From: Bimastos eiseni
Lineage: Eukaryota > Annelida > Clitellata > Crassiclitellata > Lumbricidae
Direction of reading: 5' to 3'
DNA: 64,000 bases
Assembly (NCBI GenBank): GCA_959347315.1
Contig: OY365806.1
Location: 30,766,156-30,830,155, forward strand
Below, piece after piece: positions 20,946-33,800 of the stretch; within the stretch, counting starts at the first letter, position 1, and the number at the start of each line of letters is the position of its first letter. The translations under genes and the position numbers were made by a program. The notes beneath the pieces are model-generated. The model did no database searches. It had not been told where the DNA came from and saw nothing but the letters and a program-made list of their open reading frames with translations.

Positions 20946-23900
20946 AATTGTTTTAAGGACTCCCAAGATCTTTCCAGTGCCACCAACTACAGACTTGAAG
21001 TTCTTCCTAAGTATGTTTAGTTAAGATCTTTGCATCTTGACTTTTTTAGACCAATTCAGTTGAAGATGTGTGCTATGATCGCTTAAAATGAAGCGTATGT
21101 ACACCAGTATAAGATGCCACTGTATTGTGTATGTAAAAAATTCTGCCTTTGGGGCAGTGTCAGATCCAGAAATTACAATGCAAAACACATTGGAAGATGA
21201 CACGGTTAAGATGAAGTATCTTGTAGTACAAAATGCCAGCTTGGTCCATTCCAATGTCAATGCAGTTTAACATCAAATTACTCTTAATTGAAAAGAAAAA
21301 ATATCAATTATTAACAAAATGGTTTTCCTCATGTGAATATTGATTAATCCTTCTTAATTTGACAAAATGTTGACTGATACATGTTACCTGCAGGATCCGA
21401 CACAATTTTGCTTCAAGCTTTATATACACCTACTAAAATTTGATTTTCTTGGTGTTTGATAGAATGTTGCAGCGCAATTAATGAAGTAGCATACGTGATT
21501 ATTTCTAATTAGAAAATTGACGATAATATGTGTAATGTTGTGGTGCAAATGGTTGATAAAACACAGAACTAGGAAGTACTGGTGGTCAGGAAGTACCTCG
21601 TCTTATTTGTATAACAATGTATTGATATTTCAGTAAATATATCTATATATAGTGTGTAGGTATTAAACAGAATGGATGAATAATTACAGTTCAGTTCCAG
21701 TACCGCAATTATACAGAGCTTTATTAAAAGTTGTGTGATGAGTTGGTGCACCCATTCTCATAATGGATTTATGATTATTTTGCATGGGTTTCCATTGTTG
21801 TTTATATAAATTGCTTGGTACTGGTGCTTGATGCTACTGATGTAAACTACAATGTTGTCTAGGTATTTGAAAGTATACTTTCATAGCAAATTATTTCATA
21901 GCTTAGTTGCAGTCTGTTTCTCAGATAGACAAGGCATGATTAATGATGTGATGGACGGTGAACTTGGAGGGTTTCTGGAAAATTGCTCGGTTATATACTT
22001 GATAGCCATATAATTAATTGCATACATGATCTTTTGGGTAAACATAAGGCCATTTCTGGCTGGTCTGCTGCATCTCCTGTTTAAAAAAATATTTGCTGTT
22101 GCCTCTCATCTTAGGGCTGTCCACATATTACGTACACAGCGAGGGGGAGGTGGTTTCGAATTTCGGCGATTTTACATACGGTTGGAGGGAAAGGGGGTCC
22201 CGAAAATATGTATGTACGGAAATATAATTTTCTAATTGTGACATACACAAACGGAATATTAAAATCAGAACTGTAAACCCAATCACAGACTGTATTCCTG
22301 CTTAAGCAATTTTACATGGCATTAAAACTTGAAATGCAAGTATTGCTAGTGTTTTATTCCTTCATAACAATTAACAAATTTAAGCTGTTAAATATGATGC
22401 TTAACAAAAATAGCCTGTGGTAAAATGAATGTCTCATAGATGTCTTTAGCTATTTAACCTTTGCAATGGAGGGGGGTTGAGCTCAAATGTACGTACGCAG
22501 TGCAACAGTGGGTAGGGGAGCCGAAAATCCGATTTTCTTGCGTACGTAATATATGGATGGGCTCTTAACTGACATGCACTGTACAAAAAACTTATATGCA
22601 TTATAAAAAGTAAGTAAGGCCATTAGTGAAAACTGATTCTACCTTGATGGGTTTTGTAGTTTTACAGTTTTCAGTTTCCCATGCATTTTTTCGACGGATT
22701 TTTAATTTTCCAAGACAGTTAGTTGCTTTCTTCCAACTACATGTACCATCAGCAGGGCTTGTGCAGATTTGCTATGTGGATTACAAGGCAATGCATACTG
22801 TAAAAGTTCCAATTTATGGTATCAGTGCATGAAACTGGGCAAGTTCTGCACAATTGAAGGCTCACCTGCACAGCAGCTAATACAAGAGTTACTAATTCTG
22901 CATCTTCGTTTTCTAATTAAACTAGTTCTTGTATGATATACAATGTTACAGGGAACTTTGTACATCCATTGAGATTATGTAAGAATTTACGACATACTCA
23001 TTACTCATACTAGACAAGTTCTGTTATAGGACTCAAATTCTATCAAAGATGCACTCAGATTTTTTACTATTTGAATGTCTTATTTCTATTGCTAAAAAGT
23101 AGTTTTTAATTATAGCATTTTTTATTAGGTATTCAGATCAATGTCCATATGTAGATTGACCAACTGCAGTTTGCCTTAGACCTCTGACCAAGGTTCAGAC
23201 TTCAGTGTATGTAACTAGCAATTATGCCAATGTTCAATGGCTTTTCATAAATTTGTTATCTACCGTTGTTCAGTGAATCTTTAACTGCTTTATATATGAT
23301 ATTAAGTAATTCTCAGTGTAAAGACAAAAATGCAGCTCTGGCTTGCAGCTAGTGACTTTGAAGTGTAATATAATACAACTTCAAAGCAAAGCAAGTTACC
23401 CCATAAAGAAAATTGCTTTTGGTACTGATGAATTGAAACTAGACTCTGTCCTAGTTTTGTAGTAGGCCTGGCATAAACACGGACTCTGACAAACAAGGGG
23501 TCCACTGAGACAAACAATGGGTCTGAGTTTTAATCTTTCCAATTTTTTGTTTTGAAAATGAAAATTAGGATTTTTTCATTTACAAATCAACAATTGACCT
23601 AGATAAAAACAGAAATTTATTAAAGTTGTGCAAACTGCCAAACTAAAAGAGAGCGAGACTTGAAGTCAAGTCTTAAAACTCGTTCATACCTAGCTTTCAA
23701 TTCTGGTTTATATGCATAGTAGCTTTGCTCAGAATTCGTACACCAGTGAGGATGCTTATCTTTTTGAAACCCCCAGATGCCAAAATAGATGTGCACTTAA
23801 TTCCAAGTTAATTTTGCCAGAAATTTTTGAGAGATTACAATATGTTGATCTCTGATTGTGTATGCGTCAATCACTGTGTTAATATTGTTTTGTTAAATGA

Positions 23901-26900
23901 TATTCATCTGTGTCTAGACTAGAGTTTCAATTGCTATAAATCTTCAAGTACAATTATTGTTATTAATGATTTGTGTTTGTACATTTAAAGGCCAGTGAAG
24001 GACATGCTAGCTTAAGGCAGATGCAAGGAAAGACAACTTGTAGTCCAGGTTGCATTCTGTGGCGTAACCAGTTATATTCTTGGTTACATTTACCTAATCA
24101 CAATGTTTTGACTGTACAAGAGCAGCAAAATGAAAACAGAATGGACTCAAAACACTGTTGTACAAGTCCTTTATCAGAAAAACCCAAAAGATGCTGTTCC
24201 AATCAAGCAGAACCATTTTCATCAAAGGAACCATTCCCTTAGCAAATTCCATATTACACAGCCTCAAGAAGCATCGAAAACATTTCAGAAAAGATCTAAA
24301 GCGCTAAATGCATTACGATTAATACAGACAAAAGCATTGAACAAAGCCATCCATTCCAAGGCGTCGGTCGTTATGTTTACATTTACAAGATAGGACATTC
24401 CCTTAGTTTATGCCACATAGTTTTTCTTTTAATGGAGCTTCATACATGTCCAAATACAAAAACCAGTCAAAAGCAGGATATATTCTAATTTTGGGATGAC
24501 CTGCTGCATTTCGAAAGCACCACCATAGTCGTTGATCAACACATTGATATTCTTGGCATATAGAAATGACCAGTTTTAGTACACATTGTCCACAGCCCTA
24601 GCTTCAACGACTTTGAAGCTAATTGGAATTAACTTCAGCAACTTCAGGCAAGTGCAAAAGTAGATTAGATGTGACTAGACTAATCAGAGTAAAGGATCTT
24701 CTTACACACAAAGAGCACCAACGATGATGACTAGGATATTAAGCAGCAAGTGATGTCGATGGACAATCATTTCTACAATTTTACAGTTATGCCCCAGTAT
24801 CGATACACTTGATTCTCACCTAGCCATGATCGTTTGTACGTTTGGGATCTGTGAAACAATTTATTTTCCTTTTAAAAAATGCCATGCAAATCACAAATTA
24901 GTTTCCAGCAGGAAGAATGAGGTATCCATCTTGTTATAAGGAGAAAGATTTATGATAAGTAAGTTTGAGGCAGCATTAAACATTGAATGACCATAGAATA
25001 CTGGTTACAATTAATCTAAATACACAGACAACAAAAAACCTTAATACTAAACAAATTTATAAAAATAAAATAAGCCACTATAACATACTTGCTCACTCAG
25101 TCGCTCATATCGGCGTGCTTGCTGTCGACATCCCTGTTTGCCAATATAGTTTGGATTTCTAGTAAGCAGAACAGGCCAACATCAAAAAGGCGTAGATGCA
25201 CCTCATTCAATTCAAACGAGCACCATTCAACTTCACCAATTCGTAACAAAATGCAATAAGGCAGCAAGGAAAAACGAAAAACACCGAACATGTTAACCAC
25301 AGAAACGAAGGATTATTGTAACGAAAACGGCGCCAATTTCAGAAACAATATTGCTAAACAAATGCCAGCTTGCTAATGGCACAAAACTGCGATTCTACGA
25401 ACCGACCAAGTCGAAATATGGCTACAAATGTCAGAAATGCAAGGCAGATACATCCTAAGAAACAGCACGGCCCTAACAGTCTCAAAGTGTTCGAACACTC
25501 GAGAGGACTAGAGCAGCTTTGAACACGATTTTAGACGCAAAAGTATGCTACAAAGCAGGCATATAAAGTCTTCTCGACTAATTTATCAGTTGACTTGGTA
25601 ATACAGAAGCATTTAAAGAGCGGTAACGTCTGTCTGTGCCGGATTACACAGCAAAGAGGTTTCTTAAAGTCCATGGTCTCCTTTCTTGGAGAGGGATCAT
25701 TTGTTCTTTGGTCGGGTGTTCGTTCAGGTTTCCCTGCAAAAGGATACAAAGTCACAAATGTTACACATGCATCTTACTATGAAACAGATACTGTAACCAC
25801 TTGTAAACTTCTTATATACTAACCTTTGTCCTCATGTTACAGAGAGAAGAACAGCATAAAGTTGTTTTCATCATATCTCTTGATCTCACTCTCCTCTGAT
25901 GACCTCACCAACCACCAACTTACCCAACATAGGTTTACCTACTACAGACTTGTTAATCACATTTATCTACCGTGCATTTATCAACAATATACTGCCTATA
26001 TTTTATCTAATCAATTTATCAATTCAAGACGATGGCAAGGCATGTTAATTTATCAAAGTGGAGATCACCACCAGACTCCTTTGAGGACTGAATTGTCCTT
26101 GACTTGAAAGATCTTCTGGCTAAAGCACTTCGATTTGCATGCTGACTCTGTACAGTCCTTGCATTATTAGAACAAATCTGAATGCACACACTAAAGTTTA
26201 AGGATCAAAATCTGTTTGAGACTGCAAAGCCTGGAAAAACTTCAGTGAAGCTGATGTCAAACACTCTCATGCCATTACAATAAATTAAGTCCACCCATGT
26301 TAACTACAAATGATTTATAGAGAAAGTTATGAACAAAGTACAGGTAACACAGGGTAATGGATGAAAGGATTCAGTTATTTAACATCTGATGCTACATTAT
26401 ATCAACAGTTACATTATACTAATCGAAACAATGAAGAGAGATCCCAGTGTCATCATCAGACACAACATCGTTGTAATGATTTGGAAACAGCCCAAGTTAA
26501 AAATCGATGTAATTTTAAACCGAATGAAAAGTTACTCAAACTGCAACAAGTTAATTACAAAATTGTTATGGTAATGAGTTGCAAAATGTAACATTCTGCA
26601 CTTGTCAGATTATTACGCTCATTAAGTAATTTCCCATAAAGTGTGTAACGTTCAGTCAATTTAAAAGAATATTCTGATTAGGTCTATTGAAATTTCTGCA
26701 TAAAGTAAAAAAGTTTAAAATAGCTTAATATTTATTTTGTAGGCAGAAAAACAAAAGAATAAGCATGAAAATACAGAAGGAAATGTTAAAAACAAAGAGT
26801 TGAAAGAAGAAACAAAATCATACAGGTATGAAATGTCAGCAAAAGGCTTCAAAACACCACATGAAATCTCAGATTCTATAGAAGCCATTAGAAGAGTAAG

Positions 26901-27656
26901 CCTTAGAGTTACAAGTTCAACAGCAAAATGAAAGTTGAAAAACCGAAAACGTCAGATCAGGAAAGCTTCAGATCTGCTCATTTCTAATGCGAGAAGTTGC
27001 CCTTTTGCATTTTTTTGGTTTTTGTTTAACAGGAAAAACAAAGAAATTATAAAGAAAGAAATCTTAAAACTTGAGAAAGAAATCTTAGAAATCAGGCAAG
27101 AATAAGAAGGAATTCAGAACTCAACACAATAAACAATTCCACAACTACATTTTGTTATAGCACACCACCAAACCAAACTAAGATAATTGCTCATGAAGTC
27201 AGAGCAGGGTGGTCAAGCACACATTAACTTTTTAACATAGCATTATCAGTGATTTGAGTTATCATTGGGTCGAGTCCCAAACGGGCAAGTGTGCGAATTT
27301 GTCTACTAAACTCGTAAGCAAAAAGGAAATACAACAGTTTGGAAACCAAATAACATCCAATATCTTGAGGCAAAAGGTCTGCTTCTCTGTGTGCCATTTG
27401 GCAAGAGAAAGGACACATTTATGCCATAATGCACACACAAAGTACTATTAAAAATCCTACTTTCTTTCATCCTGCTCTACCGAAGGCAAACGTCCCAACA
27501 AGTGAGAATAACATGAAATTCAGAACTTGATGCTCACAAAGGGAAAATAATTACCAACATGAAAGCAAGAAAGCATCAAGTCACTCATATTTCCGATAGA
27601 GGTTAGCTAGAAAAGAAACAAGACATGCCTAGCATCATGCAGCTCGAGCAGGTGGT
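20946..27656. other. Convergent intergenic region holding both 3' UTRs
   Basis: This lies between the SH3BP5-like stop and the beta-spectrin stop. It has no exon with recognisable similarity. AATAAA words occur on plus (for example at about 26280) and a TTTATT (AATAAA on minus) at 26731-26736, but which are used cannot be told. A MITE-like element sits at 22111-22567. Open frames at 23973-24393 and 25531-25822 have no supporting features. Confidence 0.6.
22111..22567. mobile_element. MITE-like element with TIRs and TTA(A) flanks
   Basis: The left end reads TTAGGGCTGTCCACATATTA then CGTACAC. The right end, inverted, reads TTAAGAGCCCATCCATATAT then TACGTACGC. Both are followed by G-rich (left GGGGGAGG, right CCCCTACC inverted) segments. 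About 455 bp and no coding capacity. TTAA-type flanks point to a piggyBac- or Kolobok-like mobiliser, but the family is not fixed. Confidence 0.7.
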
Positions 27657-27812
27657 TTACTTTTTCTTGCTAAGGGTGAGAAAACCCTTGCGTTTGGGTT
27701 CGTCTTGTTTCCCTTCACCCGAAGATAGGGGAAGCGTCTGCGATCGAGTGGGGGAGGTGGCTGCAGAACCAGAAGCCAAATTCAGCTTATTTATCCAGGT
27801 GTTAGCTTCCTC
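27657..27812 (-). CDS. SPTBN1: Beta-spectrin exon A44: last PH helix and C terminus (TAA 27657-27659)
   Basis: [10 protein letters not shown] is the C-terminal PH helix with its invariant Trp. A Ser/Thr tail follows (S-Q-T-L-P-L as in vertebrate members) ending G-F-L-T-L-S-K-K-K, the counterpart of F-S-L-F-G-K-K-K. Confidence 0.95.
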   Translation of the reverse strand, partial: EEANTWINKLNLASGSAATSPTRSQTLPLSSGEGKQDEPKRKGFLTLSKKK

Positions 27813-30800
27813 CTGTGTAAAAAAAAAAATGTCTGTTAGGTCACCATATCCATGTACCTGCTATATACTGCTGTCTTTCTAACATACATGTACTTCAAAC
27901 TAGTTCAACACAACATACCTTAATCCACGCTAGTTACTTTAATGATGACTTATTCGATTATTATTCTAATAAGATCAGGACAACACAACACATCACAGCG
28001 TATATATCACAAAACTAAGTACTATAGAAAAAATAATTTGAATAAATGTTGAAATCATCGAATGGCAAAAAGCGGCGTAGGACGTGCGTCTCATTCCAAA
28101 TGATGGACTGGAGGAGGCGATTCTCAGATGACGAGAGTCGTATAGTTGGGAGTTCCACGCTAGAGGTAGCTGAAGCTCTCAGCCCTTGCAAGAATCCGTT
28201 CGAGACTGTTGCGGTCAGCTGCCAATGCATGCCCCTACGACGATGGCACAGTATACCATGACCTTGAGACCATAGCTGTCTCTGCAACCGCATCCAATGC
28301 CCTCTGAAGAAGACCACGAGACATGCAGATAACTCGATCACATCCACATGTCAGGTGATACAAAGATCTCGCCAGAGGGCGACTCCAAGACCGTGCAATG
28401 AATCGACATGTAGCACATCTTCAATTCAACTCCTCCTAGCAACAAGCATCTCATATGACTAGGTTCTATTTGTCAGAGATACATCATGCTGCTTAGCTCC
28501 TAAGAGACCGTTGATCTCAGCTTCGATCAGGTAATCATCGTCTGCACAATTTAGTATTTTAAGCCAATACACATTAATCTACTCTCCTTTACTATAATAA
28601 TAATCTAATTCTATTGAATTCAACGAATTTCAGTACAATGAGTACATTGGTATTGTACTGCATTTCAGTCGTACCGCATTGTAGCGTAATGCATGTGATC
28701 TTCAATGAATTACACTTTAACTGCCTTGTACTTCTCTTGCACTGAACTGCATTTCAGTCCATTTGACTGTGGCCCTCATTCCATCATATGCTAACCTCGT
28801 CCTTGCATTGGAAAAGGAATTCTCCTCCATTGAGGAGCTTAATTCGGAAGACGAACGGTCGTTTGTTGTAGTCTGTGGCAAACGCGGCTGACGCTCCCTC
28901 GAGGTCGATTGGCTGCTCACGGTGGAAGTAAGTCTTTGGATCCTAAAAGAACACACGCACACACATCCCATATATTTTATTTATTATTTATTTAATCACA
29001 AAATCCCTTCTCAAATGCAGTCAGTTAATCTGAATCAGAGGCAGATTCACAGGTCCTAACAGAAGACACAGTGACCATTCATCATCATTCGTTATATTTT
29101 AATTAATTCAGTTCTAAAAAGCCTTCTTCAATGAAGTCAGGAGATCTCTGAGTGAGGTGAAGACTTACAGCTTTAGCGTGTTTCTGGTCCTTGTAGAATG
29201 CCAGAGACCTGTGTGCTAGAACTGCATACACTTTGTCCCATGACCTGCAATCACAAAAGGCATGAGAAACCATGTACATAGGTATGTATGTGGATACTTC
29301 TGGGTGCTTTACCTCCTTACTGTAAGTACATTTCTACACCAAACTATTCTTTATCATATGCCATGGTATGAGAACTTTAAATACATCACACAAGCACTGC
29401 CTATGCCAAACTAAACAGGGCTATTGTCATCAAGAATAAAACATTATTAATCAATAAGCAAACAGTGCTTGATAACTAGAAAAGTCACCACTCTTGCACC
29501 ATTGCAGCAGACAAGCACCCTCCCAACCAACAAGTATGCATAAATACACTGGGGTTTGACACCGTGATAACTTAAAACCCATGAATGAAAGTACATGTTT
29601 ACAAATAAAACCTTGACAACATCAAAACACAATCCAAATCTCTCAGATACATTGCTGAAAGAAAGAAAGAAATAACTCTGTGAATGCATACTAGGTCGCA
29701 TTAGAAGCCAAGGCTCCAAACAAATGAAAATTAGCCTAACCAGGACCTTGAGCAAGATCTTGCTACAGTGGCTAACAGGGCTCAGTAAGACAGAAAGACA
29801 TATGGCAGGAGCAAATTGTATGAAGATCTACGGGTATTGGCTAATAGCAAATTATATGTCGATGCTATGTATAAATAAGAACTACAGGCCTCAACATGAC
29901 ACTATAGAAAGTCATCTGGGATAGCAGTACCTGCTTGTGGATTTCTTTGTTGTTGATTCCCACTGGTGTTTTCGGACTAGAAGACCTTCATTTGTCTCCG
30001 CTCCCAGCTGCACAGCCGGCGACGGAAGAGCTGGAAAACGCAACAACGGTGCAATATTATACAGATGGAAAAGCTGGGTAAATGTCATGTAATGTGAACA
30101 GGGCAGTTTCAGAAGGAAGAGCTGGAAATGTAACTAATGATGCACAATTTGGGATAGACGTAAAAATGTTAACATAATGTAACAGAAGATCACTGGTATG
30201 CAGCTTTCTGACAAAGAAATGATGCTTAGTTATTCCATTAAGATGCATTCTACTACAGCCTTAAAACTGCTCTTTTTAGCCAAGCTGGGGTCAGGAGCAC
30301 CTCTGAGCAGTTACCTTGAAATGAAGGTGCTATAAAAATCTTTGTAATGAATGAAGATTGATGAGGCAACTTATGCGCAGGATTCAAAGATCCTCCAACT
30401 CTAGAACCAGTCTATCAGAAGTTCCATGTAGAGGCCATGTTTAAGCAAGTAAACAGGCGTGCTATTTTTTACACATCAGGTCATTCCAAGCCAAATCAAC
30501 TATTGGAGAATGGAGATGGATATGTTGGCAAATTTAAAGTGAGACAGATAGAAATGAAATAATTGGACACTGCACCAATGAACACATCTGGCAAGTGATA
30601 TCAAAATAAGAAACAAGCAATTTGAATTAATCTGATATAGCAGAGAAAAAGCATATATCATAAGGTTTTACGATCTTTGTGTAGCTGATGAGAACTCAAC
30701 TAATTCCAAATTATATTTATAGTACCACTCTAATGGATTAGCAACAATACAAGAAAGCCTTAACTAACCATAGAAGCATCTAAACTAACCAGAAAAAGCC

Positions 30801-33800
30801 TTAACTAATCACAAATACATAATTATCGAAATCCAACGATTTCCAAATCTATGTGGCCACTCAACGACTCAAGATGCTGCTTTTAATCCTTCAGCCCTTT
30901 GTTCCTCTTCCTCCAATTCTCTATTTCCAATTCTTTCCTTCTAAATCCACAGAAGGCCATTTATACAAATCAAAGCTCTTAACTAAAACCAAGCATTTGT
31001 AAACTTCGTAAACTAATTTAAGCATTTTAGAAAACAAATTTATATAATTCATATCAACTTAAATATAATAAAATGTAATACAATATACTGAATATGTAAT
31101 GCATGTAATGAATTTTAATATAATGAACGGTAATGAAGTGCAGTAGACGCAGTGAAGTAATAGACCCAGGGATTTATAGTGTATGGAGAAGCAGAAAAAT
31201 TCCTAAATACTTCCTTTTACATGTTTGTGAGGCCAGGGGTCAAAACCCGGCATTTGTCGGCTCCTGGTTATTGAGATAAGGGCTGAAATAGGTCAGAGGG
31301 GTCAAAAACACAGAAAATCGTTTTATGATACATTGTTACAAACAAATATGTCTTCTTTCAACGTCTGAAATGAAAAATTTTAAATTCAAATATTTAGTTG
31401 GAGAAAAATGACTTTTAATGCATGCAGTGTCAAGATTTGCATTGGTAAAAATGCACATTTTCAGATTTGAACAACCTATATTTCTTCCTCCCACCTGCCA
31501 TAATTTGCAAAGTAGTAACCAGATTTTGATGCCATGTGCTGTATTTTGTACAGAATATAGCCCTTTATTGCCCAGCAAAATTGTGGAGCATTCGAGTAAT
31601 GGTTGCTAGGAACTTTGATGACACAAATATTCTTAAACTTTGACTTTAATTTTCTCAGTTGTCATAATTTTACTAATGAAGGAGTAAACCGAGTATAACT
31701 GTAGTTTAAAAAAAGCTATTTTGATTCATTGTAGAATATGATTTAATAAAAAAGTGAAAACCGACAAGTGATGGGTTTTGACCCCTGGCCTCACATTTGA
31801 TCATGCAACAACTTTCAGAAAACTTTCTTATTTACACTCTCCTGTCAACCATTTCCACATTAAGCATCATTATCATACCGTGAATATCTGAAGCAATAAA
31901 ATGTCTGCATAAATTTAACAAACATACATGTTGATAACAAGCCTTGCCTCATGATTTTGCTATCCATTGACTTTGCTATTCAATTACTGTTAAGTAACAA
32001 CTTTCTAAATCTACCATCATTATAAGTTCTGTCATCTAACATTTCTATCCGATGACACTGCTGTATAACAACTCTGATAACTAATTACTTTCTATCAACA
32101 GACTGCAATCTAATACAACCCAATACACATTTACCAATCTGCTTGCTTACCACTTGACTCTGTAAGTTGTTTCTTTCAAACATGATGGCCAATTATTTAT
32201 TTTTATTCTGAAATTTGATACCGCCCTTCTTCCAACATTTCTTGCTTAGAAGTGCACACACCTCGTCGGCACAATTGCAGTTGTACTGCAAAGCAATAAT
32301 TGTGTGCAAAGGACTTGCTCGAGGTTCCTACACACTGACTGACGCTTCGGACGAAGGTCAAACCCGCTCACTCGGCGCACACCGAGTGTTACGGGCCGAC
32401 CGCTCTAACTATCAGCCACCGTGCCATACAATTATGTGACACAGCAACAGATTGTCTAACTTGTGGTAGCATTGATCTGAAGTCCTTCCATGGCTCAAAT
32501 CTAATCTAATCTAATGACTTCTATAATTCTGTTATTATAAATAAATTGTTAACAGATTGCCACTTCAAGTTAAACCATAGCCAGAAATCAGAGTCCACTG
32601 GAGAAGCAGCTAAGCACTGTCGAAATCCAATAGTTGGAGCCCCTGCACTTAGCAAGTCAAGCACAGACACTTAACACAGTCAACTGGTGATCTGTCACCA
32701 GACACCTAATATAATCAACTGCTGCACTGTCACCAGATAGTGGTACTATTCAAGTACAAACAGAAATGACAAGAGTCAACCTGAAACATGAACCTGACAC
32801 CATCTCAGTATCAATATCACCCTTAAATTATGAATATCTTGAATTTTGAAGCAAGCAAAGCAACATCTCAAAGTGGAAAGAAAGCAGCTCAGATAATTGG
32901 GGCAGTGGCACTTCTACTCACGGGACACAGGTGACACTGGCTCAGGTGTTTTAGACGATCCAATGTGACGCTCAGTCGTCACAGTCAACTCAACGGAATG
33001 TTCTGGCACTCTTTCGAGGCCCTCGTGTGCACGGGCCTTCCTCACTACTATAACACGCGGGCAAAACACCTGCTATCAAGGGTGCTACATCTTCATTGTA
33101 CTTAGTTAATAATTATTAGCTTGCACTTCATAATCATATAATAACAATAGTATGTGTAAATGGTCTATTGGTGTGCATGACGAACTTGTGCGATCAGTGG
33201 TTCAAATTCTTATCAGGGAGATATTTATTGCAAGATTTTGGCTCCATCGTGGCACCACTGGTGAACTAAGTGGCAAAAGTTAATGCACTCACAGACTAGT
33301 ATTGTGTTTTAATTTACATTGAGCTTTAGGTTAAATTCAGTAAAATAAAATGTTGCAAAGATCATGAACCATTTTAGGAAATTAAAAACTGTTCAGTATG
33401 AAAACAGCAACAACATTGACTGACCTTCCTTGGGTTTGTCTTGTACCTCGACTTCCTGTTGCCTTTGTTGTCCAACTACTTCCTCACGCTTTGGCAGCTG
33501 CAGAGGCTCTGGTGGTCGCAGGGGCTCCACTTGCGGAGGCAGCCTGCAATGTAATTGACATTAATACAATGCCTTTAAAAAAATCTACCAACACACTGTC
33601 CAGGAGATGAGGCACTAAGCAATGGAGAAGCAGGCATAGGCTTCAAAAGGTTCTTGCCACCAAATTTCCATTTGGTCTTAGCTCTTTAACAACCATATCT
33701 TTTTTCACCTACCTCAGATAACAGCAAACTTTCCCCAAAAACAACCAAAATGAAGATTTCATTTGTGACATTTCAATCCATTTTTTTACATACAGCCATT

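Noticed and set aside
23973..24393. Overlapping 87-89-codon plus-strand frames
   Set aside because: No similarity, no splice or start context; ordinary open frames in the 3' intergenic region.
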